A stretch of 32,587 nt of DNA, taken from the NCBI RefSeq assembly GCF_000716675.1, contig NZ_JNXT01000104.1, positions 1 through 32,587 on the forward strand, given 5' to 3'. Below are positions 13,701 to 22,246 of this stretch, piece after piece. Numbering within the stretch: position 1 is the first letter of the stretch; every line of letters begins with the position of its first letter. The DNA is from Streptomyces alboflavus (GTDB lineage: Bacteria; Actinomycetota; Actinomycetes; Streptomycetales; Streptomycetaceae). The notes beneath the pieces were generated by a model that was not told the origin of the DNA, did not search any database, and saw only the letters and a list, made by a program, of their open reading frames with translations. The position numbers and the translations under genes were made by a program.

Positions 13701-15222
13701 CGGGCCGCCACCTCCGCCGGGGCGGGCGCCGTCCCCGGCGTGCCGTCGGCCGCCGCGATCTCCGGGTGGTGCAGGTCGAACGCGGGCGACTCGCTGCGGA
13801 TGCGGGGCAGGGAGGTGAAGTTGTGGCGGGGCGGCGGGCAGGAGGTGGCCCACTCCAGGGAACGGCCGTAGCCCCAGGGGTCGTCGGAGGTGACCTGCTC
13901 GCCGTACTTCGCCGTCTTCCAGATGTTGTAGAAGAACGGCAGCAGGGACAGGCCGAGCAGGAACGAGAAGATCGTGGAGAGCGTGTTCAGGCCGGTGAAG
14001 CCCTCCGCCGCCAGATAGTCCGGGATGCGGCGCTGCATGCCGGCCGTGCCGAGCCAGTGCTGCACGAGGAACGTGCCGTGGAAGCCGACGAAGAGCGTCC
14101 AGAAGGTGATCTTGCCGAGGCGTTCGTCGAGCATCTTGCCGGTGAACTTCGGCCACCAGAAGTGGAATCCGGCGAACATCGCGAACACGACGGTGCCGAA
14201 GATGACGTAATGGAAGTGCGCGACGACGAAGTACGAGTCCGAGACGTGGAAGTCCATCACCGGTGACGCCAGGATCACGCCCGTCAGACCGCCGAAGACG
14301 AACGTGATGAGGAAGCCGACCGCCCACAGCATCGGTGTCTCGAAGGACAGGGACCCCTTCCACATCGTGCCGAGCCAGTTGAAGAACTTCACGCCCGTCG
14401 GGACGGCGATCAGGAACGTCATGAAGGAGAAGAAGGGCAGGAGCACGCCGCCCGTCACGTACATGTGGTGCGCCCACACCGTCACCGACAGGCCCGCGAT
14501 GGCGATCGTCGCGCCCACCAGGCCCATGTAGCCGAACATCGGCTTGCGCGAGAAGACCGGGACGACCTCCGAGACGATGCCGAAGAACGGCAGCGCGATG
14601 ATGTAGACCTCGGGGTGGCCGAAGAACCAGAACAGGTGCTGCCACAGCAGCGCCCCGCCGTTGGCCGCGTCGAAGATGTGCGCCCCGAACTTCCGGTCCA
14701 GCTCCAGGGCGAACAGCGCGGCGGCGAGCACCGGGAACGCGAGCAGCGCGAGGACGGCCGTGAGCAGCACGTTCCAGGTGAAGATCGGCATGCGGAACAT
14801 CGTCATGCCGGGGGCGCGCATGCAGATGATGGTGGTGATGAAGTTGACCGAGCCGAGGATCGTGCCGAAGCCGGAGAACCGCCGACGGCGATCAGCGAGC
14901 CGAACAGGTACAGCCAGTAGGCGAACATGTTCAGGCGCGGGAACGCGACGTCGGGCGCGCCGATCTGGAGCGGCATGATCCAGTTCGCGAAGCCCGCGAA
15001 CAGGGGCGTCGCGAACATCAGCAGCATGATCGTGCCGTGCATCGTGAACGCCTGGTTGAACTGCTCGTTCGACATGATCTGCGTACCGGGGCGGGCCAGT
15101 TCGGCGCGCATGAACAGGGCCATCACCCCGCCGATGCAGAAGAACGCGAACGACGTCACCAGATACAGCGTGCCGATCGTCTTGTGGTCCGTGGTCGTCA
15201 GCCACTTCACGGTTGACCTCAT
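13697..15222 (-). pseudogene. ctaD: Cytochrome c oxidase subunit I (ctaD), broken by an internal deletion and frameshift
   Basis: Two frames encode adjacent parts of the heme-copper oxidase catalytic subunit. The first part (ATG 15222, [13 protein letters not shown]) runs to F-G-S-L-I-A-V-G-G. The second resumes at [10 protein letters not shown] and continues to the normal C-terminus. The roughly 37 residues that normally lie between them are missing, and the frame changes near 14878-14883, so about 110 bp (3n+1) are gone. All key ligands outside the gap survive: H-G in T-M-H-G-T-I-M, H-P-E-V-Y, A-H-H-M and V-A-H-F-H-Y. This is an isolated copy with no ctaC/ctaE beside it, so probably a second ctaD. 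Real mutation versus assembly error is open. Confidence 0.85.
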
Positions 15223-15254
15223 GCCCCGTAGGTGTCCGGAGGGCGGGGCGGCAT
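15219..15254 (-). CDS. Putative 11-aa upstream ORF before ctaD ([11 protein letters not shown])
   Basis: An ATG at 15254 with AGGGGG upstream encodes eleven residues and stops with a TGA that overlaps the ctaD ATG as ATGA. The ctaD start itself has no good ribosome site, which supports coupling. The C-terminal P-D-T-Y-G repeats in the mini-ORF before the divergent sigma gene. Confidence 0.4.
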   Translation of the reverse strand: MPPRPPDTYGA

Positions 15255-15325
15255 CACCGTGACCCCCTGCCGCGAGAATCACAGCGGCCGGGTGTGAGGA
15301 TCGGACGCATGCCGGACACCTACGG
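15226..15325. repeat. Perfect 14-bp inverted repeat flanking the ctaD/sigma intergenic region
   Basis: CCGTAGGTGTCCGG (15226-15239) and CCGGACACCTACGG (15312-15325) are exact inverted copies. Each sits three bases before a start codon, ctaD at 15222 and the sigma gene at 15329. Each copy also encodes P-D-T-Y-G in a mini-ORF. Confidence 0.9.
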
Positions 15326-15332
15326 TCCATGA
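15309..15332 (+). CDS. Putative 7-aa upstream ORF before the sigma gene (M-P-D-T-Y-G-P)
   Basis: An ATG at 15309, with GAGG about ten bases upstream, encodes seven residues and ends in a TGA that overlaps the sigma-factor ATG as ATGA (15329-15332). No separate ribosome site precedes the sigma start. It mirrors the mini-ORF before ctaD. Confidence 0.4.
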   Translation: MPDTYGP

Positions 15333-15874
15333 GCACGGACGATTCCTTCGCGGCCGCCTACCGCGAGCACTACTGGGCGGTGAGCCGGTTCGTCGCGCGC
15401 AGGCTCGACGCGGGGGAGGCCCACGAGGTCGAGGAGGTCGTGGCGGACGTCTTCTCCATAGCCTGGCGGCGCCGCTCCGAACTCCCCGAGGTGCCGCTGC
15501 CCTGGCTGTACGCCGTCGCCCGCAACTGCCTGGCCAACACGGTGCGCGGCCTCGGCCGCCGACGGCGCCTGCTGCACCGCATCGGCCTCAACGAGAGCGC
15601 CCACGGCAACCAGGTCGTGGACAGCCCGGACACCGAACGCCCCGGCTCCTGGGTGCACGAGGCCCTGGCCCGGCTCTCCCCCGCCGACCAGGAGGCCCTG
15701 CGCCTGACCACCTGGGAGGAGCTGGGCGTCGACGAGCTCGCGGTGGCCCTGGAGTGCAGCCCCGGCGCGGCGGCGATGCGGCTGCACCGGGCCCGGCGCA
15801 GACTCCGCGCGGAGATCGACCGGATGCAGATGAATGTACGAGCGGGACGAGCGGGAGCTGAGAGCCGTGACTGA
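15329..15874 (+). CDS. ECF-type RNA polymerase sigma factor
   Basis: This 181-aa protein has sigma region 2 at about residues 8-75 ([12 protein letters not shown], then [13 protein letters not shown] and P-W-L-Y-A-V-A-R-N) and region 4 at about 110-160 ([38 protein letters not shown]). Size is normal for an ECF factor. It overlaps the following gene by 8 bp, and no classic zinc anti-sigma factor is present; the downstream CU044_5270-type membrane protein may take that role. It is divergent from ctaD and may control its own promoter. Confidence 0.92.
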   Translation: MSTDDSFAAAYREHYWAVSRFVARRLDAGEAHEVEEVVADVFSIAWRRRSELPEVPLPWLYAVARNCLANTVRGLGRRRRLLHRIGLNESAHGNQVVDSPDTERPGSWVHEALARLSPADQEALRLTTWEELGVDELAVALECSPGAAAMRLHRARRRLRAEIDRMQMNVRAGRAGAESRD

Positions 15875-16889
15875 CCACCTGGACGACCGGCGCGACGCCC
15901 CCGGCCCGGACGACGCCCGCACCCCTGACCTCGACCCCACCCACGACCTCGACCTGACCCCCGACCTCGACCTGCTGCGCGCCGCCAACCCCGTCTCCGC
16001 CACCGCGGGCCCCTGGCGCGACCGCCCCCTGAACGCCGTCGCCGAGCGCGGCCTCAACCAGCTCCTGCACCGCACCCGGGCCCGCCGCGCCCGCCGCCGC
16101 GTGGTGCTGTGGGCGGAGGCCGCCGCCGTCGCCTTCGCCGCCGTCCTCGCGCTCACCGTGCCCGACCTGGCCGCCGCGCCCGCCACCGCCGCCGTGCCCG
16201 GCGCCCTGCACCCGCGCGACGGCGCCACGCTGACGCTCGACCGCCTCGCGGACCGGGCCGAGGCCGCCGCCCGCGCCGGCGGACCGCGGCTGCGCAAGGG
16301 CTCCCACGTCCAGACCTGGAGCCTCGCCATGGACGAGGGCCCGGACGCGAAGCGCCCCGTCACGCTGCCCGAGGAGCGCGAGGTCCGCTGGCACCCGGAC
16401 GGCAGCCGCACCGAACGCGTCGAGGCCGACGGCAAGCTGCTCGGCGAGCGCGTCTTCCCGCCGAGCTGGTCCGACGCCCCGCCCCGCTCCCGCCCGCCGG
16501 GCACCGCGGCCGCCCTGCGCGACTACCTCACGGAGGTCCACGACCCGGGCTTCCCGCGCCGCACCACGCCCGCGAGCACCCAGGAGATCCTGGACGCGCT
16601 GCCCTCGCTCCTCGACGCCTGGACGCTCGGCGCGCGCGAGAGCGCCGCCCTGGCCCGGCTCCTCGCCGACAGCGGCGGTCTGCGCCCCGCGGGCACGGTC
16701 ACCGACCGGCTCGGCCGCTCCGGCCAGGCCTACGTCCACGACTCCCGCGACGAGCACCTGCGGTACATGCTGATCCTCGACCCCGATTCGGGCGAACCGC
16801 TGGGCCTGGAGGCGCTGTTCACCAAGGACCAGCCGCGGTTCGCGGTCGAGGCCGGGGACGTCATGTCGTACAGCGCCTGGCGGCGCTAG
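15867..16889 (+). CDS. CU044_5270-type membrane protein, partner of the ECF sigma factor
   Basis: This 340-aa protein has an acidic Asp/Pro-rich cytoplasmic N-terminus, a basic stretch ([10 protein letters not shown]), one membrane helix at about residues 80-100 and a long extracytoplasmic domain. Proteins of this kind regularly follow ECF sigma genes in actinobacteria and are usually called CU044_5270 family. The topology suits an anti-sigma factor or surface sensor, but that is inference. The GTG at 15867 overlaps the sigma stop; an ATG at 15834 is an alternative. The N-terminal D-L-D/D-P-T repeats are low complexity. Confidence 0.75.
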   Translation: MTDHLDDRRDAPGPDDARTPDLDPTHDLDLTPDLDLLRAANPVSATAGPWRDRPLNAVAERGLNQLLHRTRARRARRRVVLWAEAAAVAFAAVLALTVPDLAAAPATAAVPGALHPRDGATLTLDRLADRAEAAARAGGPRLRKGSHVQTWSLAMDEGPDAKRPVTLPEEREVRWHPDGSRTERVEADGKLLGERVFPPSWSDAPPRSRPPGTAAALRDYLTEVHDPGFPRRTTPASTQEILDALPSLLDAWTLGARESAALARLLADSGGLRPAGTVTDRLGRSGQAYVHDSRDEHLRYMLILDPDSGEPLGLEALFTKDQPRFAVEAGDVMSYSAWRR

Positions 16890-16943
16890 GCGCTTCGCTG
16901 GGTTTGCGGCGCTGTGTCGTCTTGAGTCCGCGGGTGTGTGGGG

Positions 16944-16979
16944 GCTGGTCGCGCAGTTCCCCGCGCCCCTTCAGGGCGC
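16944..16979. terminator. Common streptomycete intergenic element with a GC hairpin
   Basis: GCGCCC (16963-16968) and GGGCGC (16974-16979) form a stem between convergent genes. The preceding CTGGTCGCGCAGTTCCCCGC is a phrase I recall from many Streptomyces intergenic regions. It probably terminates both neighbours. Dispersed status is from memory. Confidence 0.5.
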
Positions 16980-17012
16980 TTCTCGAACCGCAGTGGACTT
17001 CATCAAGCCAGC

Positions 17013-18029
17013 TCAGCGGGTCTCGTGGGCCCGCAGTGTGTCCGTGACGGCCTGCGTGATGCGCCGGATGCCCGGTGAACGCACCGGGCACGGGCGGGAC
17101 TTGGCGGTCGTCGGGGCCAGGCAGAAGTGCAGCGGGTCGTCGGAGCGGTGCAGGGCGGTGCGGTCCCTCTCCGGCTCGGTGCAGTACGCGCGGTGGGCGC
17201 GCTCGTACGCCGTGCAGGGCAGCTTCTCCACCCAGGTGTGCCGGGCGGCGGCGGGGCTGACCGACCTGCCCGCGTCGGACACCAAGTCGCCGGTCGCGGC
17301 GGCCTGTTGGCGGTAGAGCGCGTTGACGCGGCGGACCCGGTCCGGGGTCATCGGGTCCGGGCCCTGCGAGACCCACACCACCTTGGGCCGCTTGCCGCCC
17401 GCCTCGCGCGCGGCGTCGGTGATCTGCCCGGTCAGACGGCGCGCGTCGGCCGCGTACCGGGAGAAGTACCTGCCCTGCGCCTTGTCGTACGTGATGCCCT
17501 CCATGCAGGGCGTGTAGCCCCAGGCGTTGCCCCAGAACTGCAGCACCACATAGTCGGGCCGCAGCTCGCGCACGAGCGTGGCCGCCTTGTGCCGGTCCGG
17601 TACGAGGGAGTCCTTGCCGGTGCCCTCCAGGTAGTCGCAGAGGGTCGTGCCGGAGTAGGGCGCGCTGGTGTAGCGGGCGCCGACCTGGTCGCGCAGGAGG
17701 GTGCCGAGGACGCGTTGGTTCTCCATGGCGAGGGAGTCGCCGAGGTAGAGGACCTTGGGGCGGGTGGTGGGGCGCGGGGCGGTGGGGGCGTTCTTCCGGC
17801 CGCCCCCGGCCTGGTCCCGCTTGCCGCCGCGGGGCTCGTCACCCTTGGCGCGGGCGCCGCGGTCCGCCTCCGCGCGGCCCCGGGTGGTCTGCGACGCGCC
17901 GTCGGTGGGGTCGCCCGGGGCGGGCGCGGGCGGCGCCCCCTGCCCGCCCTCGCCGTCGGACCCCGGGTCCCCGCACCCGCCGACCAGGAGCGCGCCGAGC
18001 AGCACCCCGACCCACCACGCCTTACGCAT
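17013..18029 (-). CDS. SGNH/GDSL hydrolase family lipoprotein
   Basis: This 338-aa protein has a lipoprotein signal (M-R-K-A-W-W-V-G-V-L-L-G-A-L-L-V-G-G-C; lipobox V-G-G-C) and a Pro/Gly/Arg-rich tether to about residue 90. The SGNH domain follows with V-L-Y-L-G-D-S-L-A-M-E-N (nucleophile Ser), a W-G-N-A-W segment and a late D-D-P-L-H-F that supplies Asp and His. The ATG at 18029 has GGGAG six bases upstream. It is surface-anchored and probably removes acyl or acetyl groups from a cell-wall or extracellular substrate, which cannot be named here. Six or more cysteines suggest disulfides. Confidence 0.82.
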   Translation of the reverse strand: MRKAWWVGVLLGALLVGGCGDPGSDGEGGQGAPPAPAPGDPTDGASQTTRGRAEADRGARAKGDEPRGGKRDQAGGGRKNAPTAPRPTTRPKVLYLGDSLAMENQRVLGTLLRDQVGARYTSAPYSGTTLCDYLEGTGKDSLVPDRHKAATLVRELRPDYVVLQFWGNAWGYTPCMEGITYDKAQGRYFSRYAADARRLTGQITDAAREAGGKRPKVVWVSQGPDPMTPDRVRRVNALYRQQAAATGDLVSDAGRSVSPAAARHTWVEKLPCTAYERAHRAYCTEPERDRTALHRSDDPLHFCLAPTTAKSRPCPVRSPGIRRITQAVTDTLRAHETR

Positions 18030-18256
18030 CCGCAACTCCCGTCCCACCCCATGGAATCGGCCCCCCAGGCAAGCACAGGTGCGGCGGCGGCGAAAGTCAT
18101 GCGTGCGCCGACCATTACCTCCGGCGTAATCGAACGTGCCGCGTCCGCCCGGCAGTCTTGGGTGCACCGGAGCCCGGGCGGCGCACTCCGCCCGGTCTTC
18201 GGGGCACGGGACCCGCACCACCCCTTGACCCACGACACCGCCGGAGGCGAACACCC

Positions 18257-18634
18257 ATGGCCGCACAGGACGTTCACGAGACCGCCGTCGCCCGCTACTT
18301 CGAGGCCTGGAACAGCGCCGACCCCGCGAGCCTGGGCAAGGCCGTGGCCGCCGCGTGGACCGAGGACGGCACCTACACCGACCCGCTGGCCGACGTCGCC
18401 GGGCACGAGGGCGTCGCGGCGGTGATCGCCGGGGCCCGGGAGCAGTTCCCCGGCTTCTCGTTCCGCCACACCGGTGCCGTCGACGGCCACCACGGCATCG
18501 CCCGCTTCACCTGGGAGCTGGTGTCCGACGCGGACGGCTCGGCGCCGGTGGCCGGGTTCGACGTGATCGTCCTGGCGGAGGACGGCCGGATCCGGGCGGT
18601 GCACGGGTTCCTGGACCGGCTGCCGGCCGCCTGA
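18257..18634 (+). CDS. SnoaL-like / NTF2-fold polyketide-cyclase-like protein
   Basis: This 125-aa protein fits the SnoaL-like NTF2 fold. It begins with an A-R-Y-F-E-A-W-N-S-A-D helix, then W-T-E-D-G-T-Y-T-D-P-L and F-R-H-T-G-A-V-D-G-H-H-G-I-A-R-F-T-W-E-L, and ends V-H-G-F-L-D-R-L. ATG 18257 has GGAGG upstream. Members bind small molecules or catalyse isomerisation or hydrolysis. With no biosynthetic cluster here, function is unknown. It stands alone, followed by a strong terminator. Confidence 0.82.
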   Translation: MAAQDVHETAVARYFEAWNSADPASLGKAVAAAWTEDGTYTDPLADVAGHEGVAAVIAGAREQFPGFSFRHTGAVDGHHGIARFTWELVSDADGSAPVAGFDVIVLAEDGRIRAVHGFLDRLPAA

Positions 18635-18651
18635 ACGGCGCCCGCGCACAA

Positions 18652-18686
18652 GTGGGGCCCCGGACCGTCCTGGTCCGGGGCCCCAC
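18652..18686. terminator. Strong bidirectional terminator
   Basis: A perfect 15-bp stem pairs GTGGGGCCCCGGACC (18652-18666) with GGTCCGGGGCCCCAC (18672-18686) around GTCCT. It lies between the convergent SnoaL-like and ABM genes. Confidence 0.9.
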
Positions 18687-18701
18687 TCACGTACGGATCG
18701 G

Positions 18702-19034
18702 TCAGGCCTCGCGCGGCGCGACCTCGCCCATCCGGCCCCACCCGTCCATGCCGGGGATCTCGGTGGAGACGATCTGGGGGATCTCTGCGATGGCGTACGA
18801 CATGGTGTCCATCGCGGCCTTGAAGTGCGCGGACTCCACGTGCGCCGCGCCCGCCTCGCCGTCGCGGAACGCCTCGACGAGGACGAACTGGTGCGGGTTG
18901 TCGACGCTGCGCGACCACTCGAAGAACAGGTTGCCCGGCTCCTCGCGGGTGGCCCGCGTGAAGTCGTCGACGAGGTCGAGCCACGCCTCGCTCCGCTCGG
19001 GGCGGACGGTGAACTTTACGGTGATGAAGATCAT
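18702..19034 (-). CDS. Antibiotic biosynthesis monooxygenase (ABM) domain protein
   Basis: This 110-aa protein has the ABM ferredoxin-like fold: it opens M-I-F-I-T-V-K-F-T-V-R-P-E-R, then D-D-F-T-R-A-T-R-E-E-P-G-N-L-F-F-E-W-S-R-S, F-V-L-V-E-A-F-R-D, and A-H-V-E-S-A-H-F-K-A-A-M. YgiN-like quinol monooxygenases and heme-degrading enzymes share this fold. No cofactor is needed in many members. The ATG at 19034 is the only plausible start, with AGGGAA upstream. Confidence 0.85.
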   Translation of the reverse strand: MIFITVKFTVRPERSEAWLDLVDDFTRATREEPGNLFFEWSRSVDNPHQFVLVEAFRDGEAGAAHVESAHFKAAMDTMSYAIAEIPQIVSTEIPGMDGWGRMGEVAPREA

Positions 19035-19131
19035 GGGGGGTCGTTCCCTGGATTGCTGTGCAGTGCACCCACGAACGTACCCCGTCCCCGGACCTTCGAC
19101 TACCTGGCGACCGCCCGACGGCGTCCGGCGC

Positions 19132-19497
19132 CTACCTGGCCACGAACTGGGTGAGTATCGCCTGCACCTCGTAGATGTCGACGCCCTTGGTGAAGGTCTT
19201 CTCGATCGGCACGGGGTTGCTGGAGATCCATATCTTCAGCTCCGCGTCGAGGTCGAAGTGGCCCGCGGTCTCGACCGCGAAGTGCGTGATGCTGCGGTAG
19301 GGCACCGAGTGGTACTCGACCTTCTTGCCGGTCATGCCCTGCTTGTCGATGAAGACCATGCGGCGGTCGGTGAGCAGGATGGTGTCGCGGATCAGCTTGT
19401 ACGCGGCGTAGACCTGCTCGCCGTGGCCCATCAGCCGGGCGTAGTCCTGCTGCGCCGACGCCGGGTCGACGGTGTGGGCGTTTCCGAACAGCGCCAT
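19132..19497 (-). CDS. Bacterial PH-domain protein
   Basis: This 121-aa protein has a bacterial pleckstrin-homology domain: Y-A-A-Y-K-L-I-R-D-T-I-L-L-T-D-R-R-M-V-F-I-D-K-Q-G-M-T-G-K-K-V-E-Y and F-A-V-E-T-A-G-H-F-D-L-D-A-E-L-K-I-W-I, ending in a helix. ATG 19497 has GAGGGGG upstream; the longer in-frame start lacks a site. There is no signal peptide. Members form cytoplasmic oligomers of unknown function. Confidence 0.85.
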   Translation of the reverse strand: MALFGNAHTVDPASAQQDYARLMGHGEQVYAAYKLIRDTILLTDRRMVFIDKQGMTGKKVEYHSVPYRSITHFAVETAGHFDLDAELKIWISSNPVPIEKTFTKGVDIYEVQAILTQFVAR

Positions 19498-19567
19498 GTC
19501 AAGGCCCCCTCGTGTGACGATGCGTCCAGCCACCGTACGTGAACACCCGTCCGCGGGGCCTGCGCGC

Positions 19568-20053
19568 CTACCCGCGCTGACGCGCTCTGCGGGCCGGGCG
19601 CGGGCTCTCCGCCGGGGTCGCCAGATGCCCGTCGACCAGCCGGTTCAGGGCGCGGAGCAGGGCCGTGCGGTCCGTCGCCGAGAGGGCGCCGAGGGCCTCC
19701 TCGTGCACCCGGTCGACGATGCGCTGGCTGCGGGCCGCGACCTTCGCGCCCTCGGCGGTGACCGCGATGATCCGGGCCCGCCGGTCCTGGCTGGAGGGCC
19801 GCCGCTCGGCGAGCCCGGCCTCCTCCAGGGCGTCCACGGTCACGACCATCGTCGTCTTGTCCATGTCCCCGAGCTCGGCGAGCTGCGCCTGGGTGCGCTC
19901 CTGCTCCAGGGCGTGCACCAGGACGCAGTGCATGCGTGCCGTGAGCCCGATCTCGCCGAGCGCCGCCGCCATCTGCGTGCGCAGGACGTGGCTCGTGTGG
20001 TCGAGCAGGAAGGAGAGGTCCGGTTCCGTGCGGGCGGGTGCCATGGCGGTCAT
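19568..20053 (-). CDS. MarR family transcriptional regulator
   Basis: This 161-aa protein is a MarR winged helix: L-T-A-R-M-H-C-V-L-V-H-A-L near residues 35-47, Q-A-Q-L-A-E-L-G-D-M-D-K-T-T-M-V-V-T-V-D-A-L-E-E-A-G-L at about 54-80, and the wing R-R-P-S-S-Q-D-R-R-A-R-I. It is divergent from a DHA2 exporter, with an operator between them, so it probably represses both and responds to an exported compound. ATG 20053 is listed; the ATG three codons later is equally possible as neither has a strong ribosome site. Confidence 0.88.
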   Translation of the reverse strand: MTAMAPARTEPDLSFLLDHTSHVLRTQMAAALGEIGLTARMHCVLVHALEQERTQAQLAELGDMDKTTMVVTVDALEEAGLAERRPSSQDRRARIIAVTAEGAKVAARSQRIVDRVHEEALGALSATDRTALLRALNRLVDGHLATPAESPRPARRARQRG

Positions 20054-20094
20054 GTCGCCAGCGTAGCCGAGAAGACGGATGTGCGCCCGAGATG

Positions 20095-20116
20095 GATAGT
20101 CTGCAACGAAACTATC
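20095..20116. promoter_or_regulatory. Probable MarR operator
   Basis: GATAGT (20095-20100) and ACTATC (20111-20116) form an inverted repeat with 10 bp between, around a GCAACGAAACTAT core that resembles known actinobacterial MarR sites. It lies between the divergent marR-type gene and the MFS gene, in an AT-richer patch. Confidence 0.7.
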
Positions 20117-20183
20117 TGCTACGGTCCTGAGCATCGGACGGCCCGGGCAGCACCGGGCCGCGCCTTCGTCAACGGGAGAGCCC

Positions 20184-21674
20184 ATGTCCGCCACCTCCAC
20201 CACCACCGCCACCACCGGTTCCGCCCCCGCACCCGCCCCCGCGGTGGCCAAGGAGCCGGATCCGGAGCCCACCGCCCGCCAGAAACGCCTGGCCCTCGGC
20301 GTCATCGCCACCGGAATGCTGATGATCATCCTCGACGGGTCGATCGTGACCGTCGCGATGCCGGCGATACAGCAGGACCTGAACTTCACGTCGGCGGGCC
20401 TGAGTTGGGTGGTGAACGCCTACCTGATCGCGTTCGGCAGCCTGCTGCTCCTGGCGGGCCGCCTGGGCGACCTCATGGGTCGCAAGCGGATGTTCCTCGC
20501 GGGCACGGCCGTCTTCACCCTCGCCTCGGTCCTCGCGGGCCTCGCGGCCGACCCGGCCACCCTGATCGCCGCCCGCTTCCTCCAGGGCGTCGGCGGCGCG
20601 ATGAGCTCGGCGGTGAGCCTCGGCATCCTCGTGACCCTGTTCAAGGAGCCGGGGGAACGGGCGAGGGCCATCGCGGTCTTCAGCTTCACCGGCGCCGCGG
20701 GCGCCTCCCTCGGACAGGTCCTCGGCGGAGTCCTCACGGACGCCCTGAACTGGCACTGGATCTTCTTCATCAACCTGCCGATCGGCCTGGCCGCGCTGCT
20801 CCTCGCGGTGCCCGCGCTGCCCGCCGACCGGGGCCTCGGCATCAGGGCCGGGGCGGACGTGACCGGGGCGCTCCTGGTCACGGCGGGCCTGATGGCGGGG
20901 ATCTACAGCGTGGTGAAGGTCGAGGAGCACGGCTGGCTGTCCACCCACACGCTGGCCTTCGGCGCCGCGTCCGCCCTGCTGCTCACCGCGTTCGTGATCC
21001 GCCAGGCCCGCGCCCGCACCCCCCTCCTCCCCCTGCGCATGTTCCGCTCCCGCAGCGTCACGGGCGCCAACGCGGTCCAACTCCTCATGGTGGCGGCCCT
21101 GTTCGCCTTCCAGGTCCTGGTGGCCCTCTACCTCCAGAACGTACGCGGCTACGGAGCGTCGGCCACCGGCCTCGCCATGCTCCCCGCGGCCGTGGCCATC
21201 GGCGCGGTGTCCCTCGGCGTCTCGGCCCGCCTGAACGCCCGCTTCGGCGAACGCAACGTCCTCCTGGCGGGCCTGCTCCTGCTCCTCGCCATGCTCGCCC
21301 TCCTGGCCCGCGTCCCCGTCCACTCCTCCTACGCCCTCGACCTCCTCCCCGTCATGCTCCTCGCCGCGGGCTTCGGCCTGGCCCTGCCCGCCCTCACCAC
21401 CCTCGGCATGTCCGGCGCCCGGGAGGACGACGCGGGCCTCGCCTCGGGCCTGTTCAACACCACCCAGCAGATCGGCGGCGCGCTGGGCGTGGCGGTCCTC
21501 TCCACCCTGGCCGCCTCCCGCACGGAGAGGACCCTGACCGAGGGCGGCACCCGCGCGGAGGCCCTGACGTCCGGCTACCACCTGGCGTTCACGGTCGGAG
21601 CGGCCCTGCTCGCGGCGGCCCTCGTGGTGACGCTGACGGTCCTGCGCCCGGCACGGCAGGCCCCCGCTCCCTGA
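20184..21674 (+). CDS. MFS drug exporter, DHA2 (EmrB/QacA, 14-helix) family
   Basis: This 496-aa protein has about 14 membrane helices. The MFS motif A appears as G-R-L-G-D-L-M-G-R-K-R-M-F after helix 2, motif B/C regions as R-F-L-Q-G-V-G-G-A-M and G-A-A-G-A-S-L-G-Q-V-L-G-G, and helix 1 carries the DHA2-like I-I-L-D-G-S-I-V-T-V-A-M-P-A-I. ATG 20184 has GGGAGAG five bases upstream. It should export hydrophobic drugs using the proton gradient. Regulation is probably by the divergent MarR protein. Confidence 0.92.
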   Translation: MSATSTTTATTGSAPAPAPAVAKEPDPEPTARQKRLALGVIATGMLMIILDGSIVTVAMPAIQQDLNFTSAGLSWVVNAYLIAFGSLLLLAGRLGDLMGRKRMFLAGTAVFTLASVLAGLAADPATLIAARFLQGVGGAMSSAVSLGILVTLFKEPGERARAIAVFSFTGAAGASLGQVLGGVLTDALNWHWIFFINLPIGLAALLLAVPALPADRGLGIRAGADVTGALLVTAGLMAGIYSVVKVEEHGWLSTHTLAFGAASALLLTAFVIRQARARTPLLPLRMFRSRSVTGANAVQLLMVAALFAFQVLVALYLQNVRGYGASATGLAMLPAAVAIGAVSLGVSARLNARFGERNVLLAGLLLLLAMLALLARVPVHSSYALDLLPVMLLAAGFGLALPALTTLGMSGAREDDAGLASGLFNTTQQIGGALGVAVLSTLAASRTERTLTEGGTRAEALTSGYHLAFTVGAALLAAALVVTLTVLRPARQAPAP

Positions 21675-21794
21675 CCGGCGCCGAGGAGGACCGCGGAGTG
21701 GTGGTGCGCGTCCGGGTGTCCCGTGTGTACGGCACGGCGCTGGACGTGTAAGCAGGTGGGACACGCGAGTTCGACGAGGAAAAGGGGATCGACG

Positions 21795-22223
21795 ATGGCT
21801 CTCACCCGTGACGAACGCGAGCAGTTCCTGGCCGAGCCGCACATCGCGGCGCTGGCCGTGGACTCGGGGGAGGACGGGCGGGCGCCGCTCGTCGTGCCCA
21901 TCTGGTACCAGTACGCGCCCGGTGAGGACGTGTGGGTCCTGACGGGGCGGGACTCGCGCAAGGCGCGGCTGATCGCCGCCGCGGGGCGGTTCTCGCTGAT
22001 GGTGGAGCGGCTCGAGCCGACGATCCGGTACGTGAGCGTCGAGGGGGCCGTCGTGGGGACGGAGGACGCCACGGTGGAGCGGCTGCGGGAGATCTCCGCC
22101 CGGTATCTCCCCGCCGAGAAGGTCGACGGGTATGTGGAGATGGCCCTGAAGGAGCACGGCGAGCAGGTCGTCATCCGGCTGCGGCCGGAGCACTGGGTCT
22201 CGTCGGACCTCGGGTCGGTCTGA
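21795..22223 (+). CDS. Pyridoxamine 5'-phosphate oxidase-like (PPOX) F420- or flavin-binding protein
   Basis: This 142-aa protein has the split-barrel PPOX fold: an F-L-A-E-P-H-I-A-A-L-A-V-D-S start, P-L-V-V-P-I-W-Y-Q-Y-A-P-G-E-D-V-W-V-L-T-G-R-D-S-R-K-A-R-L, and R-Y-V-S-V-E-G-A-V-V. Actinobacterial relatives are F420-dependent reductases. ATG 21795 has AAGGGG upstream at good spacing. It is not in an operon with the MFS gene, which ends 120 bp earlier. Confidence 0.82.
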   Translation: MALTRDEREQFLAEPHIAALAVDSGEDGRAPLVVPIWYQYAPGEDVWVLTGRDSRKARLIAAAGRFSLMVERLEPTIRYVSVEGAVVGTEDATVERLREISARYLPAEKVDGYVEMALKEHGEQVVIRLRPEHWVSSDLGSV

Positions 22224-22246
22224 CGTACCGCGGCTGACGGCTGCCC

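Noticed and set aside
15226..15325. Terminal inverted repeats of a small mobile element
   Set aside because: The enclosed 72 bp has no transposase, no target-site duplication is visible, and both arms are tied to start codons.
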